Source: Anthopleura xanthogrammica (Eukaryota > Cnidaria > Anthozoa > Actiniaria > Actiniidae). Taken from it: 64,000 bases of DNA. The stretch covers positions 13,861,291 to 13,925,290 of the forward strand of contig OZ025206.1 of assembly GCA_964019055.1 (NCBI GenBank). The letters run 5' to 3'. This document shows, one piece after another, positions 1 to 12,030 of the stretch. Made by a program: the position numbers and the translations under genes. Each line of letters starts with the position of its first letter. The stretch's first letter is position 1. The notes beneath the pieces were generated by a model, which saw only the letters and a program-made list of their open reading frames with translations, did not search any database and had not been told where the DNA came from.

Positions 1-1540
1 TTTAAAAGTTAATATGTTTTAACCGTTTTTGGGTCTCGCATTTAGGCTACCAAAAGAAGCTATGGGAAGGATTCTGGTAGTGGTAGTATCAAAAGGTAAT
101 GAGGCGGAGAATTTCTGAAGGGTAAATTTAAGTCGTTTATGTTATATTTAGTACCTCGTTTCTACGCATGCGCGCATCCTTGATCGGGAATCGTGTGATA
201 TAGACTACGACATGTACGCGGTACGTAACATTGAAATGGCTTTATCATCAGTGAATCATCCAATCACAACGCGAAGTTACGGTTACGGTAAAATACAATA
301 TGGCTTCAGTAAGTTCAACATTTTGCCGTATATGATAATTTTGGTTCATATATAAGAAACCTTCTATACTGTCGTTATAAACGTTATTCATAAATTATTT
401 CTGACCCTAATTTCGTGCGAAAAAAAGACAGTAGTTGAAAATGGTATACTCGACTGTGATTCAGCAACAATCAACAGCAATACATGTTTTACGAAACTAT
501 CTCCGGTAAACAAATTATTCTCAAATCATATTATTATAACAAATTAAATCTAAGTTAAGGTAAGTTGCTATGGGGCTTTTAATGGCGAGAGTGAGGTTAT
601 TGAACTTGATGCTAGAAAAACCTAAACAATTATGGAAGGAGGACGGAAATCAACCGGAATAAAAAAATGATTTAAAATTACCGGAAATGAACAATCATTG
701 ATTCAGATTTGGGCACTTTTTTCAAACTTGATAACCAAGTACCTCATGTTTGGAATTGAAACGTCTCAATAACAGAAAAATGTCAGGATATTTCCTGAAA
801 TCTCAGATACACGAGACGAGTACACTTAATGCACTTAGAACTTGACGATATTTGATGTTCTATATTTTCTTTCATATGAAATTAGTTTTTTTGTCAGTGA
901 TATTTGGTTTTCTATATTTTCTGATAAAGAAAAAGAAAACATGTACACGCTATTGACTATACTATACAATACTTTACAATACTTTACATTATTTACTACA
1001 CGATACTGCCAAATACTTTTTGAAACCCTATCATGTTATTATATCGCGTGCTATGTATTTTATTATACCATAATGATATTCAACCATCTCCTCTACTATT
1101 CTCTACCATGCTTTATCATGCTTTACTGTGTTGTACTATAATGTATCTACACAGCTCACAGAAACATATATCATGTTTTCGAAAGAAAATATCGTCCTAT
1201 GTATTGGGTTATCAATTGAACTATAACTCGATTAGCAAGACGCCAAGAATAACCACTTAGACTTCGAGGCACATGGTCAAACTTGAACCTACTTGACAGA
1301 TTGAAGAGCAATAGGAAGTCTGATCTTTTTCTGTACTTTGGTTAAGAGCTACACGTGGGGACAAGGACGGAAATAATGGACACGGACGGAACACGAGGCG
1401 TGAACAAACCTTAAACGTGATCTTTTTATATTGAATATGTCAAAGTCAAATCTGTATTAAGTAGATACTCGTGAGTGTCCGCAGCACTCTAGTGTTCGAT
1501 TAGACAGGTCCCCGTTTCACACAGGTATCATTCAAGCTAT
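1..1540. other. No gene recognised; AT-rich unique DNA
   Basis: I see no conserved exon, RNA gene or clear repeat here. ORFs at 842-1260 translate to low-complexity Tyr/Phe/Leu-rich peptides caused by the short TACTATAC-like direct repeats around 955-1140, and have no splice or codon support. Confidence 0.5.
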
Positions 1541-1545
1541 ATTAA

Positions 1546-1765
1546 CAGGGGCGGCGGAAGCAGGGGGGCCGGGGGGCACTGCCCCCCCCCCCACTTATTT
1601 TTTTGGGGGCCAGGCCCCCCAAAAAAATTGTGGTTTGGATAAATTATAAACTATAAATCATAAATATTTTTAAAGGCATTTGTATTTTGTATTTTGTAAA
1701 AAAAAAAAAAATTGTAGTGCCCCCCCCCCCCCCCCCCCCATGATTTTCAGCTTCCGCCGCCGCTG
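1546..1765. mobile_element. Short hAT-like non-autonomous element
   Basis: The ends are inverted repeats: CAGGGGCGGCGGAAGC at the left and its complement (15 of 16 matching) at the right. The element is flanked by the direct repeat ATTAA (1541-1545 and 1766-1770). CAG...CTG ends resemble hAT transposons, but those make 8-bp duplications and only 5 bp match here, so the superfamily is tentative. The interior holds long C and G runs and no coding capacity. Confidence 0.55.
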
Positions 1766-1862
1766 ATTAAGCGGACTGTGATTGGACAGAGTTAGAATAA
1801 AGGCGAAGCGGAGACTAGGTGCTAATCTGCAACTCGGAGACTGGGCAAAGCATTTGAGTAGA

Positions 1863-2071
1863 ATAGCCCCTCTCACAGTTCCCTGCGCCATGTTGAAAGG
1901 TAGCCGTACTTTCACATTGAAGCGAGACGAGCGGTGAGCTTGCAATGATAGGGACCTTGAACAATTATCTACATGTCTCTATCATTGCAAGCTTACCGTT
2001 TGTCTTGCTTTAATGCAAAGGCACGGCTACCTTTCAAGATGGCGCAGGGAACTGTAAAGGGGACTATTGCG
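1863..2071. repeat. Large imperfect palindrome with ~95-bp arms
   Basis: Arms at about 1863-1955 and 1974-2071 are inverted copies separated by under 20 bases; both contain AGTTCCCTGCGCCAT and CTTGCAATGATAG. The divergently placed ORFs over it (minus 1670-1945, plus 1973-2200) encode similar peptides only because the two arms are complementary. Confidence 0.75.
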
Positions 2072-2520
2072 TATAAAACAGCAAATATTTTGAAATATTT
2101 TGAAATTAAAAAAAGGAACAAAAGCCATAGTATATACAATGTTCAGATCATCTATCCAGGCACTGACTTCGCTCAACCGGGCTTGACTCAACTATCTTGA
2201 ATGCCCAACAAGTTCTTTCCACTTCTACACTGTTCCAAGACAGTAGCACAACAATAACCGTGATAATAACGCCCCAGATAGATGACTATAGGCTATTTTT
2301 CACTTCAAATCTACGTGCGTTGCAGAAAGTGCAAGGGATTAGCTGAAGATACGATGTGGGAGTCGGCTAGTCTCTCCCCTGACGCCTTCGGGCTAGAACA
2401 TAATCTATCTTAATCCGTGCATTAAGGCCTGAATTGCTCTCGGGTCTGAAGTCCATATGACGCCTAAGCTTCTTCGGATGACTCGGGGGTATTACGGTAT
2501 AGTGACATACTAGTTATTTT

Positions 2521-3444
2521 GGGATTTCAAAACATTATATTATTATTCAACTTGCGCATTCTTTACATTACAGTTGCTTTCTCCAAATCATTAGTAAAAT
2601 TCTACTACTATACTATTGCAAATCCTGCATTCTGATTGGCTAACGTACTCACTATCTATCAGCCGATAGATAGTGGGTAGAGAAAGCCGGACTTGTTTTG
2701 AAAAAATGGCGGCTTTTCCTTCGCGCTTTTGTGAAGTTTAGTTTAGTTTAGTATAGTATAGTTTAGTTGAGATTTTTACTAAAACAATTAGAAGACTCAC
2801 TCTCGATTTCTATCGGCTTTGATAGTTGACTCAAGGCCGGAGCCCCTCGTCAACTATCAGCCGATAGAAATCTCGAGTTCGTCTTCTAATTGTTAATTAG
2901 TAACAGCCAACTGTAATATAAAGAGTGTGCAAGTTGAATACCGTAAATCCTCTATTATTATTTATTAAATCCTCTATTATTATTTATTTCAGGCACGTTT
3001 GAGGGGGGGGGGGGGGGGGCTTATTGGAGAGGGGGGGCCTAATAGAGAGGGGGGCTTAATGATTTTTAGCCGAAACGTTCTAAGTTCTACGCTATTAGAA
3101 TATAATATGATATGATAACTTTATTCCAAAACGGTAAACTCAGGATTAAATGGAAGTATTACTATGGACTTTCTCGCATAATCTAATAGGCGCATGGTAT
3201 ATGCATTGTTCCAATTACAAGCTATTTTCAACATTTGATTCACTTGTGTTAGTCTCAAGTATGATTTACCTTGATTGTGAATTGAGTTGGGGAGGGGAGG
3301 GGAGAAGGCTTAAAAGAGAGGGGGGCTTAATAAATTTCTTCCTTTAAAAAGGGGGGCTTATTAGAGAGGGAGGGCTTATTTGAGAGGGGGGGGGGGGGGG
3401 GCTTAATAGAGGATTTACGGTAATACCAATGTTTTGAAATCCCG
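2521..3444. mobile_element. Nested foldback elements (three inverted-repeat pairs)
   Basis: The outer pair GGGATTTCAAAACATT lies at 2521-2536 and inverted at 3429-3444. Inside are two elements side by side. Element B (2545-2939) has ATTCAACTTGC...-type ends and an internal hairpin at 2786-2893 (CAATTAGAAGAC arms). Element C (2939-3422) has TACCGTAAATCCTCTATTA ends and G-rich GGGGGGCTTA repeats inside. No coding capacity is seen. Confidence 0.7.
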
Positions 3445-4328
3445 TGACGGTCTTTTAACAGTGTATTTTTAATGGGGGATCCGAGTTAACAGGGAAGAGA
3501 TGGGGCTACCCGTTACCTACCATGTCTGAAAGTTGTTTGAAAGTGAAATGTTTTAAAATGAAATTCTGGTATTTACCGGTACCTACCACCTAAATCAATA
3601 GAATCGGGTCCATACTGTTATTGGTCGCCATATTTCGATTCGGTGTATTTTGGACCATGATTTTGACCTTGCCCCTTAGACATCTTCAAACAATCACGTT
3701 TTAACTTTTCTAACGCATGTTAAACGTTTACATTGACCCCAATTACCAAGTCACGCGTCATCATTACAGCACACGTCACGGTAGCAAGGTATGATGAATA
3801 TTTCTGATATGATAAAAATGGTCGGAAGTATTGGAATAAATTCCTTAACTTACTAACGTTTTTGATACTATCAAGCGTAATACCAAGATTAAAACCTATA
3901 TCGATGTGCATTATCGTCCATAGTACATCTTTTGATCAACAAGACCCAGCTGCGTTTAAATCGGTGCGCAATGCATTGTTGGTCAAAGCAAAAATGTCCA
4001 AGTATTTTCTATTTTTCTCTTAGTTTAATTTCAGAACGAAATATTTTCCTGCAACAACAACTGACGATAAAATCTGCTATTTCTAAATTAAAAGATATCA
4101 GGTGAATCTTTCCACTTTTTATTTTCGTTATTTTCGAGTAAACTTTGTTGTTTATCAAGCCGAAAATCTTGAACTAGGAAATATTGAGCTGCAAACAAAA
4201 TGTTCGCTGATTGGCTAATTCGTTCAGGCTGAGAGAAGCGAAATCCCTTTGATATTACTGATATTAATATTATAAACATGGATTTTTCAAGTTACCGGTT
4301 AACGTACCTTCTAAGTTTTTATCACACC

Positions 4329-4471
4329 TATAGACCCCTTGCAGCACGTCAGAATGCAGTTCAATTTGGAGAACAAAACAATAGGTTTCCAATTCTCAGG
4401 AGATTGAAAATTTTTAGTTTTGTCCTCGCTCCAAATGGAGCTCCTTTGAAGTCAGGTGAAATGCGTTTATA
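4329..4471. mobile_element. TAGACCCCTT-family MITE, copy 1
   Basis: The left end TATAGACCCCTTGCAGCACGTC-like is matched by a degraded inverted right end (GTCAGGTGAAATGCGTTTATA). It shares the internal run GGTTTCCAATTCTCA with copy 2 at 4759. TA at both borders would fit a TA target duplication. Confidence 0.55.
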
Positions 4472-4758
4472 AGTTACTGTATCTCGAGTATTTTTGTATT
4501 GAGGGAAAGCACTAATATTTCTTTGTAGATAAGCATCGTTTTAATAAGGGACTAGTTTAATCTAAGTAAAACGTATTAAGAACCAAACGAGATTCCGGAC
4601 CGCATTGTATCCATTATCTCAGATGGGGGGTAGAACGGCATATCAACGCCATATGTTATATGTTAAAAAATAAAGATATGAAGATATAAATCGTAGCATT
4701 TCTTTTAAATTTAACTTTTAGCCTCCCTTCCAAGATAATTTGTAAGGGATGTGTGATC

Positions 4759-4887
4759 TAGACCCCTTGCACCACGTCGGAATGCAGCTCAATTTGGAGG
4801 ACAAAACAATAGGTTTCCAATTCTCACGAGGTTGAAATTATCAGTTTTATTTTGTCCTCCAAATTGAGGTCACGTGGAAGGGATCTA
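4759..4887. mobile_element. TAGACCCCTT-family MITE, copy 2
   Basis: It begins TAGACCCCTTGCACCACGTC and ends GGTCACGTGGAAGGGATCTA, which are inverted repeats. It is about 85% alike to copy 1 through the centre, including the inverted GTCCTCCAAATTGAG segment. A short CAT microsatellite follows at 4905-4926. Confidence 0.65.
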
Positions 4888-4929
4888 TTAACTACTGTTA
4901 TTCATCATCATCATCATCATCATCATGTT

Positions 4930-7660
4930 ATTGTAATCATTATGTTTCGTACGTTTACAGTGCACTTACAAACCTACTAGTGATGCCAATAAAGCGTCAT
5001 TATACTTCGCCCAGAATAATGAAATAACCGCAGTGTACAATTTGTTGCTCAGCCCGACGAAGCCTTTTGGTCGCGTAACTTCATTTCAAAGAAATGTTCA
5101 CTGAATGTCCTATTATCATGATCTATCTTGTACGATTCCCGGTCAGAAAAAAGTACTGTTTATTAATGAGGGGATCGCACGATTTTTATCAACCCATTAG
5201 CTAAGACTAGAATCCCTAACTTTGGTACTTCTCACATACAGTATGTATTACAGATGGCAGTATTTACACTGCTGCAAATGATCGCGACATTGTTCAAATA
5301 CTGATTAAGGTAGAACCTCATTAGTGTTATGTTATGAGTATTCATTTCTTAGCGTTGATATAACTGTAGATAATGCGCATTTAGGGGTCTTAAAGGGCAT
5401 ACTTCTTTAAAAGAATATAATAATCTCTTCAGAAGCGAAGAAATGTATTTCACGTTCGAATATATAACAGAACCGAAATCGGCTAAAAAAATTCGCAAAA
5501 CTCTAAGTTTTGACCACTAGTTTTAAGGCTATAGAATTATTGGCATTATTTGATAGATGCGTTTCTGAGTGAGCATCTGCCGGTTACAGATGATCTGATT
5601 GTAAGCATCAAGTACGATTTAATGAACGAAGACCAGCCCGGTTCACGCGATCGCGGAGTAAATCTCAGTAACCAGGGCAAGGCTTGTCAGATCTTATTTG
5701 ATCATCAAATTCACAGTAAAAATGAAAATAAGAAGGTGTGAAGTAAAACAGACTATTCAGTGGTTGATGTTGCGGTTGATTGAGGGAATATCCGTCACAC
5801 ATTTACTACATACTTATAGTACTATTTATAATAAAATTTAAATTCATTTGAGAAAAATTTACAAAATGCTGCTGGCGTGGTCAGGGTTGGATTCGGGACA
5901 TACTTTTTAAACCTTTCACTAATCAATTCTAATCGAACCGTAAATGTCACTCTAACAGCATTACAAGTAGCGAAAGAAGAAGAAGAAAACTGTTCAAAGT
6001 CTCTACCTTCTTTGCGATAATAGAATTTTATAAACATAATTCAGTCTTTACCCAAAAAAATTCCCCTCATTTTTCAGTTAAGCTACTAAGACTCGTTTGA
6101 TTATAAAACACAAGATGTTTGCGCTTCGCCAGTATATAGATGCGCTATATTAATGATAACATGAAATACCTTAACAAAGCCTTTTCGTCGAGTTCAAGTA
6201 CAACGTCTTCGCATATTCTTCAGCCGGACATATCACGGATAGATTTCACGAAAGCTGAACAATCTTCACTCTTGAGATCTGGAAGGACAGTAGAAACTGA
6301 GATTCTCTGAAGACAAGGGGCGATAACTGCTCTGTTTTTGTATCAGAATATACTCAAGAAGCCGCACGACCAAACTGATGAGTATTAAAACCACTCGCTA
6401 TCTTCGTTCAAAATGACCTGAAGTAAAATGATAAGAAAGAAAGGGCACTATATCAAATTCTACTCTACCTCATTAGAGTTGTCAATTACATAGGGAATAA
6501 ATACTATACTGTGTTCTAACAGTATAGAGATTAGGGTAGACTTAATGTCTATATATATCAGCCCATATATCATGCACGTACAGTAAGATTGACTTTCCCG
6601 ATATTTCATAAATGGATGTCAGAAAGATTTGGATACAACTGGAGACTATCTGCCGTTTCTTCTGCCAAGACGTACTCTAGCTCTCCTAGCTGAGCGGGAC
6701 TTGTCATATATTCTTTTCCTGGTTGCTTAATATGTACTTTATATCTATTTTTAGCATTTAAAAATTCGTAAGAACCTTCGAAAAACTCTTGTTTCCTGCT
6801 TCAATCCCATCCTTATATACTCCAGAACGGATTCAGATTTTTCTCCACATCTTGAGCTTCCTTCAACAGAGTTTTGTTATTAACTGCTCTGTCTCAAGGC
6901 TTAATAAAACACTTTAAATTTTATCTTCGATACGAAAAGATTTCAAGAATCCCATCAAATAATAAAATGATTGAGAGGACTCTATGTAATCTGACAAGGC
7001 ATCGAGATTTTTCCCTGAACACTGTAAACATTGGACTTAAAATTACTATTCCTCATTGTGAACCCCTAAGTCAACATATTGATAGTAAAGTTTCTGCGAC
7101 AAAACCGATAGCCTTGGTTTTAACATATTGAACAGTCAGCCAGTGTTACTCAGTAAACAGACATATAAAATCCTTAAGACTGGGACGCTTCAGAGGGGAC
7201 TTGGCTTCTTCGCCTTTTTATCTTGACAGAAGATAGCTATTTGCCAATAAGCTATATATGATATACAGACATTGTTTCTCTCTTCTACTTGAACTTTTGG
7301 TGTTTATATTACATTAGTTAGCTGAGAGACAAACCGAAAAAGGAATGCCCAAAAATTCCTATAAATTAGAATCATTTCCTGGGTAAAAAACTAAGCCCAA
7401 AGAGTGAGTAATGGACTAAAGTTAAGAATAATTGAAAGAGCGAGCGAGTGTGTGTGTGAGTTAATAAAGTTGACGCGTTATATTTTAATTATAGCTGTCA
7501 CATTTTTTCTTCTTTAGGACATTTTTAATGCCATTAATTTTAAGTATTACACGGACTTGAAAGACGTTTTTTAAATTTGTTCAATGAGGACCGGTCCTGT
7601 AATGATCGCGTGTGACGTGGTTTGTAATTTACCTGCAATTTAACTTCCATCACGCAATTT
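4930..7660. other. No gene recognised
   Basis: The stretch is unique-looking AT-rich DNA. The ORF at 5550-5741 (plus, 63 codons) has fairly protein-like composition and is preceded by a TAG that could be a splice acceptor, but I recognise no family and see no partner exon. A possible unidentified exon there has confidence near 0.1. Confidence 0.4.
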
Positions 7661-7854
7661 CGATTTTAATCATATCCATTTTGAAATCATTAGCAAATCC
7701 TGCAATCTGATTGGCTACAAAGTGTGCGATTTAAGCATTAATTGCACTATTTTGAATCATTAATTGCATCATTTTGTCAAACAATCACTTTTGAAGCTAC
7801 ATATAACTGTTGAGTATTTTAATATATTAAGTTTCAAAATGGAAATGATTAATA

Positions 7855-7996
7855 GGTAATAGAACTGAGTGTCTTGCAATTTTGGGCAGAAATCACACTC
7901 GTGATTAACAAATTGCACTCCCGCTGCGCGGTCGTGCAATTTTGTAATCACTCGTGCGATTTCAGCCCAAATTGCACTCAACTCAGTTCTATTACC
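7855..7996. repeat. Foldback with 64-bp arms
   Basis: Arms 7855-7918 and 7933-7996 are inverted copies (GGTAATAGAACTGAGTG at the outside, AATTGCAC at the centre) with a 14-base loop. It sits in a region (7690 onward) containing AATCCTGCAATCTGATTGGCT, nearly repeated at 2625 inside the nested element, so both belong to one repeat family. The minus-strand ORF 7769-7981 is made by this palindrome. Confidence 0.75.
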
Positions 7997-8807
7997 ATTA
8001 TTAATTGCCGGTGATTAACACTCTTTAAGTGCCTCTCGTTCTTAGCGAATGTCTACACGCAAAAAGCTACAAAAGTTTGCATATACGAACCTTATAACGG
8101 CAATCCTAGCACCATAGAGGAATTCACACTGATACCATTGGTAAAACAATCTATCGGTTTTAAAATCGGTTCCTTATCAATGATGTATGTCAGTACGTAA
8201 AAGCAGTCACGAGAAACCTTAAAATATTCTTGATTATACCAGAGAGCATCGCCGTGGTCTATTTTTGGAGCACCTTATCAGTTAAGATGAATGATAAAAC
8301 AGCTAGTCAAGAATACAGACAAAAAAGCCAAGACGGGTTGTCATCTGTACAATACGTTTGCCCAGTATCATGGCCTTGAAATTATCGCGAGCTTTCAACC
8401 TTTTACAAACTCCTTTGTCAAATCGGAAAATGTATTAAGCAGGAGCGTGGCTATATGAATGACAGTGGAAGCATTACGAGAACATCTGTCAGTAAGTTTG
8501 TCCTCATGGAAAAATTAGAGTTTATCAAATGAAATAATTTTAGCAAATCTCCTAAAAAGCAGCTAATAATTATTAAATAAGAATTAATACTCCTTCTGCT
8601 TCTACATTATATGTTCATGAAGAAAGACAATTAGATACGGAGTTTTTAAGATAAACATTTTTGCGATCCGACGATATCGATGTGAAGTCAAATGCTATTA
8701 TTTCGTAGACTGTTTATTAAACTTGTTTTTCTTGTTCTTGTGGAGTAAGATCTAATCAAAAAGGATAGGATGAATGGATGGAGGACAGATATATAAATGG
8801 TAAAATA

Positions 8808-9107
8808 GATGGATGGATGGATGGATGGATGGATGGATGGATGGATGGATGAATGGATGGATGGATGGATGGATGGATGGATGGATGGATGGATGGATGG
8901 ATGGATGGATGGATGGATGGATGGATGGATGGATGGATGGATGGATGGATGGATGGATGGATGGATGGATGGATGGATGGATGGATGGATGGATGGATGG
9001 ATGGATGGATGGATGGATGGATGGATGGATGGATGGATGGATGGATGGATGGATGGATGGATGGATGGATGGATGGATGGATGGATGGATGGATGGATGG
9101 ATGGATC
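8808..9107. repeat. GATG tetranucleotide microsatellite, ~75 units
   Basis: About 300 bp of almost perfect GATG, with one visible substitution near 8848. Because 4 is not a multiple of 3 and no stop arises, it opens long ORFs in several frames (IHPS or MDGW repeats); none is a gene. Confidence 0.98.
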
Positions 9108-9109
9108 CA

Positions 9110-10910
9110 TAATTCAAATTACTGCACATGCAGTCAGAAATGTCATATAAGCGCTAGCGTGAGTGAATTCAGGACCAAACAAGATATAAATAACTCGCGA
9201 TCGATGAAAATAGCCGATAAGAATGATATTAACCGCAACGATTAGAACTCAATATGGAATTCTTCTTAATTGGTTTTCGGCAAACAAATGATCAGTTTTG
9301 GTTAATTCGCTATCCTTTGATCAGATCAATGGGCGATAAACGTCTTATGAATACCTAAGCCCTTCTTATTACCTTTTCACCTTCCGCCAGACCCCACGAC
9401 AAGGACTTCGTTTCACTCATCTTAAATCCAGCTTTCTTTAAAACAAACTTATCAACTACGACACTATTAATCTAATAATCGTATTATTATAAGAACATTT
9501 TGAAAATCACTTTGGAATCAATCTTTAAACGATTACTTTGATATCTTGGCCTTTCTCGACTTGTCGTAGAATAAAGAGATAAAAATGCGACTCTAAGACA
9601 GCTCAGGGACTTAATTCCTAGACGGACCACTTATTGGGACGCAAGTGCCCTTCACCTTATGGTTGTAACAGAGTTAAATCCTTAAACTATGTATACTATC
9701 TCTTTTGAAACACGTTAATTGAACTGAACTGAAGCTTCGGGGGTTCTAAAATGGTTTATCTGTGGAAATTTCAAGATATGATTGTTCCCTAGAAATTATG
9801 TCGTGGATTGTCACGTATTATTTTAGTGGCCTCTTATAACGCAAGGTTAGAGTTACTACCGTGAAGTACGTTGAGCTGCGTCCTATCACGCTAGGACACT
9901 CGTGGAATCTACAAGATGACAGAAAGGAATCATGATGACAACAACCCACTCACGAACGACTCCTTCATTTAATGAAATAAAGATGTTGTTTATATCTTCT
10001 CTATCCACCGACTTTCCATTCCAGATTCCACATTGGGCTAGAATGGTGATGGTACTGGAGTCTATAGTGGTGATAGTACTTGCACCACTTAAATGATGGT
10101 TACCATGGCAACAGTAGTAGTTCACTAGTCACATTCGCTTGGGCGTCAGTAATGTTTTCCAATTTCAGACCACGTCTTATTCTCTTGCTACGGCAAGTCG
10201 CACTGTGTTCGTGCTGTAAGGAGTCAGTCCAGTATATGTTTCCCATGCCTTGACTAAGAAAGTGATGGGAAAAACATAGGCTAATACTACCACTGACACT
10301 TGTTTTTGGTTTACAAAATCATTGATTCAGACAGCAAAATTGAAAGTCGTTGGCAAGTAAAGTTCCAGCTGAAACTATATATAGATTAAATGTATTAACT
10401 CGACTTGTTTACGTCGTGTTTTTAATTAATATAGTGTTTATTAAAAAATGCACGTGGCGCCAAGGAATTGATTTGATGTTACACGATTTTGAATACGGAA
10501 AACCTTAGTTGATATTGTGACGTGTCTGAAATGCACAATACAATACAACTGCTTAGCCTCGCCTCGTACAGTGTTTGAATATGTCTTGTTTTGTTTTTAA
10601 AAACGAAACTAAGCTCAATCTGGTTAATATATAAGATCAGGAATATTTGTCTCCAAAGAGCACACAGCCGAGTTTCTTGTCCCTATAAATACCATATAAA
10701 CTGAGTGACTGTGCGCTGATTGTTTAAAAACAGCATTTCAAAAAAAGATCAATAATGCAAGAAGAACAACCAGAAAAATAGCAAAGCAAACGGATAGCAC
10801 TTGGTAATATAATTAAACCATTATTTGCTACCACCAAGAGGCCGGCAATCTCTGAACCTCGTTTTCTCTGAATATGTTCAAAGCTAGCGCAGAGAAAAAA
10901 GAATCATGGC
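9110..10910. other. No gene recognised
   Basis: Nothing beyond short low-complexity runs was found. The minus-strand ORF 9886-10125 shows no domain, splice signals or repeat relation that I can identify. Confidence 0.4.
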
Positions 10911-10921
10911 TCAATGTAAAA

Positions 10922-11275
10922 GAGTGACTACACCCAATAACAAGAGTTAGGATCTAATTCAGGGATACTGACACAGCTTACAATAATATTCATAGGTTTA
11001 AGTACCTTATTCTATCCACGCCGTCTCTGACAACCAGTTATTTGGAAACAAAGGCAATGACTTTTTTTGTGAACTAGATTTTTGGCTAAAATCAGAGCGA
11101 CCACACCCAACCATAAGAGTTAGGCTACAACTCACGGGCTCCGGCACCACAGCAATACTCAGTGGTTTGGTACCTTATTCTTTCTGGCTTGTGCCTTGAC
11201 ATCCAACTAAGAGGTCAACTGAGGTGTTCACGTTTTCGTGAACTACATTTACGGCTAAAATCTCTGAACTACCGT
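10922..11275. repeat. Two diverged direct repeats of ~173 bp
   Basis: Units start at 10922 and 11095 with GAGYGACYACACCCAA and share ...AAGAGTTAGG..., GTACCTTATTCT and GTGAACTA. This is an old tandem duplication without coding signal. Confidence 0.6.
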
Positions 11276-11939
11276 AGTCTACAGAGTCTAACTACAGAGT
11301 CTGTTTTGACTTCAGTCTGCTTTTATATTGTTTCCATATATGCTAGTAGCCGGATTAACGGAGAATAAGGATAATGATGAATATCTTAGCACAGATTATT
11401 GGTAACTAAACCACAGGTTATAAGCTTAATTAAACACGAATTTCTGGTAATAAGAAGAATTACGTCTCAATAAAAAAATGTTTTAAAAGATTAAAAAATA
11501 AGAAAGGCCGAATAAATAATATTAAGTATAAAAGTAGCTTTAGCAAGGCATAAAGCTAAAAAACATAACTTAAATAAAATAATATTGTTTTTTTTTGGCA
11601 TTAACTGTAGCCATTTATCTTATTTGTGGTATTTTGTGGTATTGGGCAGTTAAATTGGGGTATTTGCATCACTAAAATCTTGAAATTATGTTATATAGTT
11701 TCATCGAAAATTCCAAAAGGTTTGGAGTAATACCTGTTTCAGGGTATCGATAACGAGGATAACGAGCGTTATATGCATCATCTCGTGAAGTGAACCAGCT
11801 CCAACATGAAAACCTGTGCCAATAGTATTGAGGCTTTGTACCATAACCACCACTAACGTGTTGATAGCGATGACAAGATGCACTACAATAGAGTCTTTTT
11901 TCTCTGGGAAACTGAATTCTTTCTCATGTAAATCAGATT

Positions 11940-12030
11940 AGACCAGATTCAATTGATGAATTGAATCTCATTATTGTAAAGCGCCTTTGATTATATTCAT
12001 ATAGAAAGGGCGCTATATAAATCATAAATC
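11940..12030 (+). mobile_element. LINE/SINE-like 3' tail fragment
   Basis: The paired motifs TTGTAAAGCGCCTTTGA and AAAGGGCGCTATATAAAT form the stem-loop typical of 3' tails shared by many L2-type LINEs and their SINEs. No body of an element is recognisable upstream. Confidence 0.45.

Noticed and set aside
1670..2200. Two divergent ORFs with similar peptides (RLPFNMAQGTV, RLPFKMAQGTV) suggesting a gene pair
   Set aside because: The similarity follows from the palindromic arms; no other coding evidence.
8688..9245. Repeat proteins with IHPS or MDGW units
   Set aside because: They come from the GATG microsatellite, open in several frames of both strands.
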